DNA of 64,000 bases, taken from NCBI GenBank assembly GCA_025782575.1, contig JALGYY010000035.1, positions 528,670-592,669 on the forward strand. The letters are read 5' to 3'. The position numbers were made by a program, and so were the translations under genes. This DNA is from a bacterium. GTDB taxonomy: Bacteria > Orphanbacterota > Orphanbacteria > Orphanbacterales > Orphanbacteraceae. The notes beneath the pieces were generated by a model that was given only the letters and a program-made list of their open reading frames with translations, made no database searches and was not told the origin of the DNA. This document shows, piece by piece, positions 27,011 to 35,517 of the stretch; positions within the stretch are counted from its first letter, which is position 1, and each line of letters starts with the position of its first letter.

Positions 27011-27379
27011 TTGAAGCGTCGGAGACTTGATTCGGGACTCCGTCAGAAGGACGCGGCGAAGCAATTAGGTGTCCGAGTGGACACGTTTCGACTCTGGGAA
27101 GGCAACGCAACCCTTGCGTTGCCGCAACACTGGCCCGGTTTGATCAAGTTCCTAGGTGGCTACCCGTTTCGGATCGGCAGATCTTTCCCCGAGAAGTTCC
27201 ATGCAGCCCGCTTGATTCGGGGGCTTACGCATCGGGAGATAGCTGAAGTTTTTGGCGTGGATCCGAGTAACGTGTCGCGGTGGGAACGGGGTATCCAGAA
27301 ACCCGCTAACCGCATTGCCCGTCAAGTACGAGATTGGCTCCAAGATGTGCTTCAGAAGACCCCGCAAAACTCAGGATGA
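27011..27379 (+). CDS. Small helix-turn-helix (XRE-type) regulator
   Basis: A 122-residue DNA-binding protein with two HTH-like halves: HLKRRRLDSGLRQKDAAKQLGV at the N-terminus and ARLIRGLTHREIAEVFGVDPSNVSRWERG at the C-terminus. The frame is open far upstream, but a TTG at 27011 with AGGAG (27001-27005) 5 nt before it gives a normal N-terminus of this family, which often starts (M)G/KxHLRKRR. It is the first gene inside the accessory region next to the comM junction. Repeats of TTGCGTTGC flank and lie inside it and may be its binding sites (inference). Confidence 0.75.
   Translation: MKRRRLDSGLRQKDAAKQLGVRVDTFRLWEGNATLALPQHWPGLIKFLGGYPFRIGRSFPEKFHAARLIRGLTHREIAEVFGVDPSNVSRWERGIQKPANRIARQVRDWLQDVLQKTPQNSG
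27101..27123. repeat. Perfect inverted repeat inside the HTH gene
   Basis: GGCAACGCAA, 3-nt loop, TTGCGTTGCC. The same TTGCGTTGC word occurs twice upstream (26922-26930 and 26943-26951), directly at the comM junction. Could be an operator or an end-binding motif of the inserted element. Confidence 0.5.
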
Positions 27380-27538
27380 ACCGAGGTCCTTGGGGAGAAG
27401 CGGTTGATGCGAGGCCCGAAGGAGAATGACGGGAGTTATCGCTTCTCTACAGCTCTCTCAGTTGTGTGCTCCGAAATGACCTGCCCCCTGAAGCCTGCCC
27501 AGATCGAATGTTGGGCCTTTTCTTGTGATCACGCCCCG

Positions 27539-27577
27539 GGGTTATCCCCCGATTTCACGGACACATACGAAAAGCCG
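27539..27577 (+). repeat. 39-bp IS-end-like repeat, copy A
   Basis: Matches 34156-34194 over 39 nt with one mismatch (starts GGGTTATCCCCCG). Here it lies 23 nt upstream of a truncated transposase start, so it is the left terminal region of an IS3-type element whose rest has been lost. Confidence 0.65.
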
Positions 27578-27600
27578 TATAATGGCTTTGGAGGTGTGTC

Positions 27601-27651
27601 ATGCCACGAAGAAAGTTTTCGGACGAATACAAGCTGGAGGCTGTCGCTCTC
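27601..27651 (+). pseudogene. IS3-family transposase OrfA, 5' fragment
   Basis: An ATG with a GGAGGTG site in front encodes MPRRKFSDEYKLEAVAL, the standard start of IS3-family OrfA (helix-turn-helix) proteins. Similarity ends after about 17 codons and the frame then reads unrelated residues. With the 39-bp repeat just upstream this is a decayed IS left end. Confidence 0.65.
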
Positions 27652-27900
27652 CCACGCGCGGCCCTCCTGGGGCTCGCTTCTCTTAGATAAGTCGTTCAAG
27701 CTCTTGTGCGTGCTCAAGGCTCGACTTTTCTTCTCCATGCTATGGTCCTATTATCTACGATCGATAAAACAATAGCACCCCAACCTCGTTCCTGCAATCC
27801 AATAGACTCTGGCCAAGACCGCTTATACATCGGACGATACCTCGGGATGCATACGGGATCGCCGGCGAGATTCGACTGTGCCCCACAAGCGTCCGACTCG

Positions 27901-28173
27901 CTATGGATTCTTGAATACTTCGTCGTGATCACCGACAACCCGCAGGTAAAGCGTTGCCCGGTAAAGCTGGAAGGTGAGTCGATACTTCATGGTCACGCTC
28001 GCTTCCCAGATGTCCGTCGTGCCCTGAATCCGCTTCGCTCGGAGGCTTGGGTGGTACGGCTTTTTCTCTTCCTTGGTCGCGAGAGGCCGGACCGTCTTGT
28101 CGACTCGCGTCTGGATGCTGGGCGAAAGTGATCGGTACGCCTTCTCGAAGGTCTTCGCGTAGACGACTTTCAT
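27901..28173 (-). CDS. RelE/ParE-type toxin (type II toxin-antitoxin)
   Basis: A 90-residue basic protein (MKVVYAKTFEKAYRSLSPSIQ...IWEASVTMKYRLTFQLYR...LRVVGDHDEVF) with the layout of the RelE/ParE/HigB superfamily: alpha hairpin followed by a beta-sheet ending in a His-Asp-containing strand. Its start overlaps the stop of the AbrB-like gene by 4 nt, the usual antitoxin-first arrangement. RelE members cut mRNA and ParE members poison gyrase; which applies here cannot be told. Confidence 0.8.
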   Translation of the reverse strand: MKVVYAKTFEKAYRSLSPSIQTRVDKTVRPLATKEEKKPYHPSLRAKRIQGTTDIWEASVTMKYRLTFQLYRATLYLRVVGDHDEVFKNP

Positions 28174-28463
28174 CGCCGTCGCTTTTGCCTTCCCTTGAGC
28201 TTGTCGATCGCCTGCTCGGCAGAATCGGCTTCGACAATTCTGCCCGATTGGAAGTCCTTGTCCGTATTATGTTCCATTTCGGTCCAGCGAGGACTCCAAA
28301 AATAGGCCTGTTCCGGGTCAATCTCAGGAGAGACGGAAAGGAGGATACCCTTCGGGGTGACTTCGAAATCGATGTACTGCCCCTCAACCAGGGGAAACCT
28401 GTCACGAATCTCTTGGGGGATCGTGATTTGGAAGCGTCGCCGGATGCGCGATTTCGTGGCCAT
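28170..28463 (-). CDS. AbrB/MazE-type antitoxin
   Basis: The first 50 residues (RIRRRFQITIPQEIRDRFPLVEGQYIDFEV) are a SpoVT/AbrB swapped-hairpin DNA-binding domain; the C-terminal part is acidic then basic (EADSAEQAIDKLKGRQKRRR) and probably wraps the toxin. At 97 residues it has normal antitoxin size. It is co-translated with the RelE-like toxin and likely represses its own promoter through the inverted repeats just upstream. Confidence 0.8.
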   Translation of the reverse strand: MATKSRIRRRFQITIPQEIRDRFPLVEGQYIDFEVTPKGILLSVSPEIDPEQAYFWSPRWTEMEHNTDKDFQSGRIVEADSAEQAIDKLKGRQKRRR

Positions 28464-28506
28464 CTCTATTATCCTGATGGGGCGTTGTGTTTAAGAATTC
28501 AGCTTT

Positions 28507-28533
28507 CTGATATTCAGAATATATGATTTTCAG
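28507..28533 (-). promoter_or_regulatory. Operator-like palindromes upstream of the toxin-antitoxin genes
   Basis: CTGA-TAT-TCAG and the overlapping ATATTC-A-GAATAT form nested inverted repeats about 45 nt before the antitoxin start, in AT-rich DNA suited to a promoter. Binding of the AbrB-like antitoxin here is inference. Confidence 0.45.
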
Positions 28534-28783
28534 ACTGCTGTCAAGCCCTCCTCCTGTTCCCCCGTGGAAGCGGCCGTTATCGCGTGGAGTTTGAGGGGGA
28601 TTGCACCTAATGAATAAAAGTGTGCAGTGCGCTGATTGGCGACAACTGTTTTTCCCGTTGGAATTTATAATTGTCGCTAATCACAAGGGAGGAAAAAGCA
28701 GTGGCAGTAGCTTAGCTAAATTGATATCATTGCCATAGTTTGGATGGGTGATTTCAACGCGGTGCTATACCCTGGGCCTTCAG

Positions 28784-29077
28784 ATGAGTAAACATTCTAG
28801 CCAGAAATACATATACAAGGAGCTAGTTGCAGAGGCGACCACCGCTCTGCGCCGAGGCCGCGTCTCGATTGCGACTTATGCACTCGAACACGCCCAGAGT
28901 TTTGAGAAGCACTGGAGCACCGCCGACGCTCTCCTGCTTGGACAGTGCTATCTACAGCTCAGACGTTTCCCTGACGCTATTCGCGTTTCTCGAGAGATCC
29001 TCAGCTCCCTGCCTAATTGCCAGCCTGCTCTTGAGTTGCAACAAGAGGCCGTAGCCGCGGCCGCATCCACAAACTAG
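28784..29077 (+). CDS. Small TPR-like helical protein
   Basis: About 97 residues with two or three tetratricopeptide-like helical pairs (AEATTALRRGRVSIATYALEHAQ, ADALLLGQCYLQLRRFPDAIR). A GTG at 28748 is an alternative start; neither start has a clear Shine-Dalgarno site. It precedes the 1,219-residue gene on the same strand with 259 nt between them, in which I see no other feature. A role as partner of that gene is possible but unproven. Confidence 0.5.
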   Translation: MSKHSSQKYIYKELVAEATTALRRGRVSIATYALEHAQSFEKHWSTADALLLGQCYLQLRRFPDAIRVSREILSSLPNCQPALELQQEAVAAAASTN

Positions 29078-29336
29078 TACTTCTGACTCCGCGAACTCGC
29101 TGTGGTACACTCATACACGTCATTGATGTAGTATTCTTGCTCGGGAGTTGAATACGGTGACTCGCCACATGGTTTGAGCCTCATTCTCTCCGCGTATTGT
29201 TCCTGGGGCAAGTTCCGAACATATTCACGATCGGCCACCGCCAATTGAGACAATCGATGCCCTAACCGGATGCTGCGGCCTGGCAGAGCGGCGTTTCTTA
29301 CAGTTTTGGCTCTAGACGTCTACACCGAGAAATCAA

Positions 29337-32300
29337 ATGGAACCTAGTTGGGATGAAGACCAGTACCTATTGCTCATCTACCGAGACGAGATGGCAGACA
29401 GAACAATCGCTGCCTCCCCTCTCACATCACCCAGCAAGACTATAGCCCTACATCGTTGGTCCGCTAACCCGGGACGGAACCCAGAGGATTTCGGTCTAAG
29501 CATAAAGGACCTACAAGAAGAGAGTAGAGCATCTGATCCGGTCCGACCAGGCCAAGACTCTCTCTTCAGTAATCTGAGCACTGGGGACTGGGTCGGAATT
29601 GATGGTCGACTAGGAATCGAGAAAGATCTTCGCCCTATTCCCCTAGGCTGTTCTGTGTGGGGATGGTGGCGCAAACCGTGGGAGGTGAATACGAGCCTTC
29701 TCACGCGATTGAAAGCGGTAACTCGGCATTTGAGACCTAAGGTGCTGCTTTACAATCAATATGTGCATCGATTGTATCATGCCACACTAGTGGACCTGTA
29801 TTTCAGTGAAACTCTCACCTCTGTAGTTTGCCCGCCTCAATGGCTTGTTTCTTGCCCCCAATACTACCGAAGGACGCCGCATCTGTGCGGAGCATTCTTT
29901 GTTCTGAAGATCGAGGAATCTGAAGCTGATGCAAAGATCCTTGGAGCAGATTTCTATATTGACTCTGCCACTTTTGGGGTCTCGCACGATAGTCACGTGA
30001 TTCCGACTCCAAGTGATATTGGCCAGGCGATTCCAGCGATCATTGATCGCAATCCCAATAGGATAAATCTCCGCACGGTGGAGCGAACAATACTTGTCGT
30101 CCGTTCGTATCCGCAGAAGGAAAAGACCGCCAGCCTACTAAGGGAGGACGTCGAAGATGTACAAGAGGATCTCCCCAAGGCTCTTGGGGAGACTAAGTGG
30201 CCTGATGTCTTAAGTGTACTGCGTAGCGCCTCGCCATCTGCCTGGCGGAAGCTTGCCACCAATCAGGAGGCAATCAAGACTCTGGGCGAGCGCGCACAGA
30301 TTGAGGGTTCACGGTTGACACGCCTTGACTTCTGGCTATTTGCGAGCGCTGTGACATCGCCTCATCTTCGCCCGATTCTTGAGACCTCCGGTAGAGACGA
30401 TTTCACGGGATTGGGAGTCGCCCTAAGATGCTGGGTGACTGAAGATGACGAAGAACGAGGGCGAGTAACTGCAGCTAAAGTTTTTGCCGAGGCATGGGGC
30501 ATGGCTCAAGGCCGATACAATCTCGCCGAGCTTCCGAATGGCTACTTCGAGAGATTGCCCGCTGTTGAGGCGATTGCGGCCGCTGTAAAGCATGATATCG
30601 GGAAGAAGTTCTATCGTGATCACCTTAGCCATAACGTGCGTGCCGCCCTGCTGAGCGCAAGGTTAATCGAGGAACGTTCGATAGATCTGGGCGAAGAAGT
30701 GAATGGTGCACTGATTGGGTTTCTTTCTGGCCTCTTGCATGATCTTGCTCTCCCACTCACGACATTCCCCAAAACTGTTAGCAGCCTTGCAGAAGCACTT
30801 CGCGAGGCACAGCATCAACCCGAAAATAGCCAGCAGAGTATTCAGCCACACGTATTACTTCTTGATCAGGAGATCCTAAGACGAAGCCTTAGCTACGTTG
30901 CTCTGCTCGCGTCAGTGCAGAATGTTCCTCATTCTATAGAAGCCAGTACACTCCGGCCTTGGGAAGACAGATCAGGCGCTCTGCAATTGACAGATGCAGG
31001 AGTCCTGATTGATGAGCTTCTTTGTGCCATCTCGGGGGACCACGCTTTGATTAGTGCCGCCCTCATATTCGACTACGCGGTCCATGGCGCGAAGGAGCAT
31101 GGCGACTTTGACAGTGGGGTCAAGACGCTTTTTCCGAGGATGACGGGTTCCGATTCAACTCCCGAGGGACGAGAGCTAGCCTGCATCCTTCAGTGCATAG
31201 CACTGCATGATAGGCGAGCTGCTGCTGAACACCATGGGGTTTTGGATGTGCCAACCACAACACCGCAACCTATTAGCATTCAGGACTTCACACTGCCATC
31301 TATTGTCGCGATTGCTGATGAGCTACAGGAGTGGGGGCGGTCACTGGGTAAGCCACACGAGATTGGAGCGATTGATGCCGATATTCGTATCAGCGAATCT
31401 AGCGTACGTGCCATATTTACCATGTCTAATCGCGCAGCAACATTCGAGTCCGTGCGCTTTTGCTTGTTGGAGTATCTTCTGGGGAAATTCAAGACCATTG
31501 GGCGAATTAGGATAACTAGCGCGTTCGATGCTGTGCTATCCTTGACCCTCAAAGTCACAAATCTGACTGCTTTCCACCTGGTGTACGTATGTAACGGAAT
31601 GAACAGCACGATTAAGTACAAGAGACCCGTGGAGCAATTGGATTTTTCCACATGGCCGAAAGGAGGTAATCTTCAACGGGAGGTAACAGGATCCAACGTG
31701 TCACACCTCGTTGCATTTCAGCGAGGCAGTAGGGCCGATGACAAGCGTGACTTCCTGAATATCAGCGGGGATGGTGCATATGTTGAGGAATTCGTGAAAT
31801 GGGCGCGCATGAACACCCCCCTCGAGTCCCTCTCCATTGAGGCAGGGAAGGTGGTGATCCGTCTCAAAGGCGGCTACAAAGTGTGGGGCAAGCCCCTAGC
31901 TTACAGATTCGGAAAGGTAAGTGCTTCCAGTATCCCAGCTACAGTATTCCCTCCATCCGGTAGGATCGGGCACATAGAGTTATCACTTCAAGGCGACAAC
32001 AGCAGTGAAGAAGAGATGCAGGGTCCTCCAGCTATTGACCCGCAGAAAACCCCACACCCGCATTTCCTAGATTTCGATTGGCGTTTTACATCACAGACGG
32101 CAGTAGCTTTGGTAGATGCTGCAAGACACCATGCGAACGGGAACATGATCGGCTATCTCGGGTGCCCGACCTTAGCACTCTGGCATGCCCGGAGGTATCC
32201 TGAAGAAGAAAACTGGCTTCTCCTAGACCGTGGTCACTTTTCATTAGCAGAGTGGCTCGATAACCAAATACCCAGATCACAATACGAACCACTCGATGTC

Positions 32301-32996
32301 TTCAATGATATTCCTACGAAGCTGCTTGGAAGGTTCTCTCTCGTACTAACAGACCCACCATGGTACGATCCTCACTATGAATCGTTTTGGCGAACCGCAT
32401 ACGCTCTACTAACCCCCAAGGGCGTCCTAGGCGTTAGTCATTATCCACGATCGCTGGATGAGCGGAAATTCGAATGGTTCAGGCTAAAACTGGCGAGGAG
32501 CGCGGCTAGAGCCATGCGAGAGTTCGGAGCGATAGAAATCGACTACGATATTCCCGAATTCGAATCCGCTGCCAATGGGCTGCATCGCAAATTCATGCAT
32601 CCAGCACTGGGTGTTTACCGCCCTGGGTTCATGGACTTCTATCGAATGCCTGATGAGAAACTTTCATGGGAGGACAAGCCAAGGAGACCTCTGCGCTTGG
32701 ATCCAGCGAGCGTTCTAACCCACAGCATTTCACTTGACGAAGGCCATCATTTGAGGTGTCGTCCCGTGAGTCAGCTGACGAATCAATTCCCACTTGAAGT
32801 CGAAGCCGTGCGTAGAGGTATCAAAAGATTAACTAGATTACCCGATGCATGGATCGCGTGGTCGTCCCGCAACCTGATCGTACGAAAAGCTGCTACTACC
32901 AGGGAGGGCGACCGTCTGGAGTCACTTTCTGATCTGGCCAAGTTTGTTATAGAGAAGGAACAGCCGAACGCCGATATTCACACATTGCCAGAGTAG
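29337..32996 (+). CDS. 1,219-residue protein with HD-like and N6-adenine-methyltransferase-like regions, candidate defence protein
   Basis: Not a family I can name. Residues 1-250 form a beta-rich domain. Around 425-470 there is an HD-type pattern: HLSHNVRAALLSARLI then GLLHDLALPL. Around 1005 the segment LVLTDPPWYDPHYESFWRTA followed by LLTPKGVLGVSHYPR is a DPPW-type methyltransferase catalytic loop, though the expected SAM-binding motif I is not obvious. The combination in one chain, its place in a defence-like island and the lack of a classical restriction partner suggest a nucleic-acid modifying or nucleotide-hydrolysing defence protein (inference). Single-gene unit, closed by a hairpin. 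Confidence 0.75.
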   Translation: MEPSWDEDQYLLLIYRDEMADRTIAASPLTSPSKTIALHRWSANPGRNPEDFGLSIKDLQEESRASDPVRPGQDSLFSNLSTGDWVGIDGRLGIEKDLRPIPLGCSVWGWWRKPWEVNTSLLTRLKAVTRHLRPKVLLYNQYVHRLYHATLVDLYFSETLTSVVCPPQWLVSCPQYYRRTPHLCGAFFVLKIEESEADAKILGADFYIDSATFGVSHDSHVIPTPSDIGQAIPAIIDRNPNRINLRTVERTILVVRSYPQKEKTASLLREDVEDVQEDLPKALGETKWPDVLSVLRSASPSAWRKLATNQEAIKTLGERAQIEGSRLTRLDFWLFASAVTSPHLRPILETSGRDDFTGLGVALRCWVTEDDEERGRVTAAKVFAEAWGMAQGRYNLAELPNGYFERLPAVEAIAAAVKHDIGKKFYRDHLSHNVRAALLSARLIEERSIDLGEEVNGALIGFLSGLLHDLALPLTTFPKTVSSLAEALREAQHQPENSQQSIQPHVLLLDQEILRRSLSYVALLASVQNVPHSIEASTLRPWEDRSGALQLTDAGVLIDELLCAISGDHALISAALIFDYAVHGAKEHGDFDSGVKTLFPRMTGSDSTPEGRELACILQCIALHDRRAAAEHHGVLDVPTTTPQPISIQDFTLPSIVAIADELQEWGRSLGKPHEIGAIDADIRISESSVRAIFTMSNRAATFESVRFCLLEYLLGKFKTIGRIRITSAFDAVLSLTLKVTNLTAFHLVYVCNGMNSTIKYKRPVEQLDFSTWPKGGNLQREVTGSNVSHLVAFQRGSRADDKRDFLNISGDGAYVEEFVKWARMNTPLESLSIEAGKVVIRLKGGYKVWGKPLAYRFGKVSASSIPATVFPPSGRIGHIELSLQGDNSSEEEMQGPPAIDPQKTPHPHFLDFDWRFTSQTAVALVDAARHHANGNMIGYLGCPTLALWHARRYPEEENWLLLDRGHFSLAEWLDNQIPRSQYEPLDVFNDIPTKLLGRFSLVLTDPPWYDPHYESFWRTAYALLTPKGVLGVSHYPRSLDERKFEWFRLKLARSAARAMREFGAIEIDYDIPEFESAANGLHRKFMHPALGVYRPGFMDFYRMPDEKLSWEDKPRRPLRLDPASVLTHSISLDEGHHLRCRPVSQLTNQFPLEVEAVRRGIKRLTRLPDAWIAWSSRNLIVRKAATTREGDRLESLSDLAKFVIEKEQPNADIHTLPE

Positions 32997-33042
32997 ACGG
33001 TAGGATTCCCGGGTTAAAAGCAAACTCAAGGGAATATAGAGA

Positions 33043-33066
33043 AGCCCGGCACATAAGCGCCGGGCT
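33043..33066 (+). terminator. Hairpin terminator after the 1,219-residue gene
   Basis: AGCCCGGC, 8-nt loop, GCCGGGCT: perfect 8-bp stem 46 nt after the stop. Palindromic, so it could also end the small minus-strand frame that stops at 33083. Confidence 0.65.
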
Positions 33067-33082
33067 CGATCGGTTTACGCTG

Positions 33083-33472
33083 CTAGGTTCTCATATATAG
33101 CAACTGAAACACCTCACAACAAAGCGTTAACAACTTTCTGTCAGGAAGGATATTATCGTCCCCAAGCACGCTAACGTGGAAACACCTCAACCAATCACCT
33201 TTTTCTGACATGCTGTGCAGCTCGGCTCCCTGTGCCCTCGCAAATCTACGGATAGTAGGGAGCAGTCTTTGTGCCGTCCCGTAACACTCGATCACAAGGT
33301 CCATTCCACCTGGATGTGAATGAGGCCGATGCATACCCCGAATGGTAAAGGAACAACCAGATTCAAACTTCAGAGCAATGTTACTTCGTGTGAATAAAGG
33401 ACACAAGTTCGTACCCGCCTTTCTGCCACGAGCACGAACCTTCGTCCCCGACAGCCAGGGGGCCTTCTGCAT
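33083..33472 (-). CDS. Hypothetical protein, doubtful
   Basis: A 129-codon frame convergent with the large gene. The C-terminal 73 residues from an internal Met (DLVIECYGTAQRLLPTIRRFARAQGAEL...) look protein-like (alternating helix and strand), whereas the N-terminal part is basic and poor. No family recognised, no clear RBS. Nothing else occupies 33083-33590. Confidence 0.35.
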   Translation of the reverse strand: MQKAPWLSGTKVRARGRKAGTNLCPLFTRSNIALKFESGCSFTIRGMHRPHSHPGGMDLVIECYGTAQRLLPTIRRFARAQGAELHSMSEKGDWLRCFHVSVLGDDNILPDRKLLTLCCEVFQLLYMRT

Positions 33473-33595
33473 CAGTTCCCTTGGCTGCCGGGGACGCTCT
33501 TATTGTGTAAGAGCAGCATTCATGATACAACATTCATGCCATCAGTCAAGTCATATCCGCACTCAAAGAGCCGAAAAAGTTGAAGGAGCATAGCC

Positions 33596-33901
33596 ATGAA
33601 TTCCCAGGAATGTAGGCCACTTACATTTGAGTGTTTCCAAAAGCACATCCGAACAAATTACTATGAACGCGATGCAGAGCGTGGAATCCCATCAACATTT
33701 CTCTGGCTAATTGAGGAGATAGGCGAACTCGCTACGGCAATAAACACGCGCACCCCTTATCGCGACCCGGAGAATCTGCGCGAAGAATTCTCTGATGTGA
33801 TCGCCTGGGTCTTCACCTTGGCGAATCTGTGCGATATTGACCTAGCCGCAGCTATTCAGAAGAAGTATCTAACGGGTGTCGGCCCAGTCGGGTGGAAGTG
33901 A
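33596..33901 (+). CDS. MazG-like nucleotide pyrophosphohydrolase
   Basis: 101 residues containing the metal-binding pattern of the all-alpha NTP pyrophosphatase fold: WLIEEIGELATAI followed by REEFSDVIAWVFTLANLCDID, i.e. EExxE and ExxD pairs. AGGAG lies 7 nt before the ATG. MazG-type enzymes hydrolyse (d)NTPs or alarmones to monophosphates; stand-alone short versions are common in phages and mobile elements. It stands alone between the large HD/methyltransferase-like gene and an IS copy. Confidence 0.82.
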   Translation: MNSQECRPLTFECFQKHIRTNYYERDAERGIPSTFLWLIEEIGELATAINTRTPYRDPENLREEFSDVIAWVFTLANLCDIDLAAAIQKKYLTGVGPVGWK

Positions 33902-34196
33902 AGCAGGAGAAGGGCAACCGGTCAGCGATCGACGTCTCTTCACTCGGCATCGGGGGTGGCACATCTTCAAATGCCCTGCGCAATAGATTGCGAAAGGAAC
34001 AGCATAAGTAGCGGTATTCTCGATTTCAAGCCCAACGGATACAAACACCTCATCGAGCTTTTCCCGTGACTCTTACGCTGATCCTTGCGCGGCGCTCCCT
34101 CTCGGGGAGGGGTGCCTCGCTCGGCTTCTTCAATCTCTGCAGCTAAGAACCGTTCGGGTTATCCCCCGATTTCACGGACACATACGATAAGCCGCA
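33902..34196. other. Mobile-element debris with 39-bp repeat copy B
   Basis: No gene is seen. Positions 34156-34194 repeat 27539-27577 with one mismatch and are cut directly by the left end of the IS starting at 34197, so this looks like an older IS end into which a second IS inserted. Confidence 0.5.
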
Positions 34197-34258
34197 TGGA
34201 GTTCCCCTGGAATCGTGGACACCTCAAGGTCTAAACTGGTACCTGGAGGAGGATCCCC

Positions 34259-34540
34259 ATGGGACAACGATATTCCCCGGAATTCAAGGATGAGGCTGTC
34301 CGGCAAGTACTCGACAGAGGCTATTCGGTGGCCGAGGTTGCAGGGCGGCTCGGCCTATCGGCGCACAGCCTCTACAAGTGGGTGAAGGCGGTAAAGCCTG
34401 ATAAGAACGAGAAGCAAGCTGACGAGCTTCTGGAGTCGAAGCGGGAGAATATGAGACTTCGTGCGGAACTCCGGCGGGTTCAGGAAGAGCGCGACATCCT
34501 AAGAAAAGCCGCCGCGTACTTTGCCAGAGAGCACGAGTGA
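34259..34540 (+). CDS. IS3-family transposase OrfA
   Basis: 93 residues: helix-turn-helix (FKDEAVRQVLDRGYSVAEVAGRLGLSAHSLYKWV) followed by a leucine-zipper-like coiled coil (ENMRLRAELRRVQEERDILRKAAAYF). GGAGGAGG lies just before the ATG. It overlaps OrfB by 4 nt; in IS3 elements a frameshift makes the OrfAB transposase. Intact, but its partner is broken. Confidence 0.9.
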   Translation: MGQRYSPEFKDEAVRQVLDRGYSVAEVAGRLGLSAHSLYKWVKAVKPDKNEKQADELLESKRENMRLRAELRRVQEERDILRKAAAYFAREHE

Positions 34541-35398
34541 AGTACGCGTTCATCGACGCGCATCGATTCGAACATTCGATTCAATTGATGTGCCGGGTTT
34601 TGCGCGTGGCACGAAGCGGTTTCTATGCCTGGCTCAGGAGGCCGATCTCAGATCGGGAACTCGCGAACAAGCATTTACTCGAACCGATTCGCCAATCGCA
34701 CGCGGCGAGTGGTGGCGTGTACGGAAGTCCGCGCGTTTACGCTGACCTTCGTGAGGCAGGTGAGACGTGCAGTAAGAATCGCGTGGCGCGCTTGATGCGT
34801 TTGCACAAGATCCGTGGGGTCCGTGGCTACAAGCGGCCGCGTTATACTAATGGCCGACCCACAGCAATCGCTCCGAATCGGCTCGGCCGCAAGTTCACGG
34901 TTGAAGCGCCGAATCAAGTGTGGGTGACCGATATCACGTACATCCGAACGTGGCAGGGCTGGCTGTATCTCGCAACGGTCATGGATCTTTTTTCGCGCAA
35001 GATCGTCGGATGGTCGATGAAGCCGACGCTCAAGCGTGCGTTCGCACTCGATGCAATTCTGATGGCCGTGTGGCGACGGAGACCGAAGACGCAGGTGCTC
35101 GTGCATTCGGACCAGGGATCGCAGTACGGCAGCGACGATTGGTTCCGGTTCTGTCGCGAGCACAACCAGAAGCCGAGCATGAGCCGTCGTGGCAATGCTG
35201 GGACAATGCACCGGCGGAGTCGTTCTTCAGTTCGCTCAAGAAGGAACGAATCCGAAAGAGATATATCGGACAAGAAACGAAGCGCGTGCCGATGTGTTCG
35301 ATTACATCGAGATGTTCTACAATAAAGTGCGGAGGCACAGCCATCTCGGAGACGTGAGTCCGGAGGCTTTCGAGCTCGCCTCACAAACGACCCGATGA
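34537..35398 (+). pseudogene. IS3-family transposase OrfB with two frameshifts
   Basis: Begins as a normal OrfB (HTH_21 part, then the rve DDE domain with WVTDITYI and HSDQGSQY). Near 35196 a base appears lost between GGCAAT and GCTGGGAC, shifting the conserved CWDNAPAESFF into another frame; near 35260 a second single-base loss shifts the tail YRTRNEARADVFDYIEMFYN into the third frame, which ends at 35398. The third catalytic residue (Glu of ESFF) is therefore out of frame and the copy is probably inactive, unless these are sequencing errors. Confidence 0.85.
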
Positions 35399-35517
35399 GT
35401 GTCCATAAGAGCGGGGGAACTCCACTAACTTAACTCAACCGTCCGCTGAAACGGGGTAGAACCCTTCCTCACCATGAGCAACCTAAACTCACGAGGCCAA
35501 ATGTCAAGCCTTGGGCT

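Larger units (their letters stand above)
34197..35424 (+). mobile_element. IS3-family insertion sequence, decayed copy (1,228 bp)
   Basis: Terminal inverted repeats of about 26 bp with mismatches: left begins TGGAGTTCCCC (34197), right ends GGGGAACTCCA (35424). Two genes, OrfA and OrfB, are in the usual overlapping order, but OrfB has two frame breaks. The flanking bases (GCA / CTA) show no target duplication, so one side may have rearranged. Confidence 0.85.
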
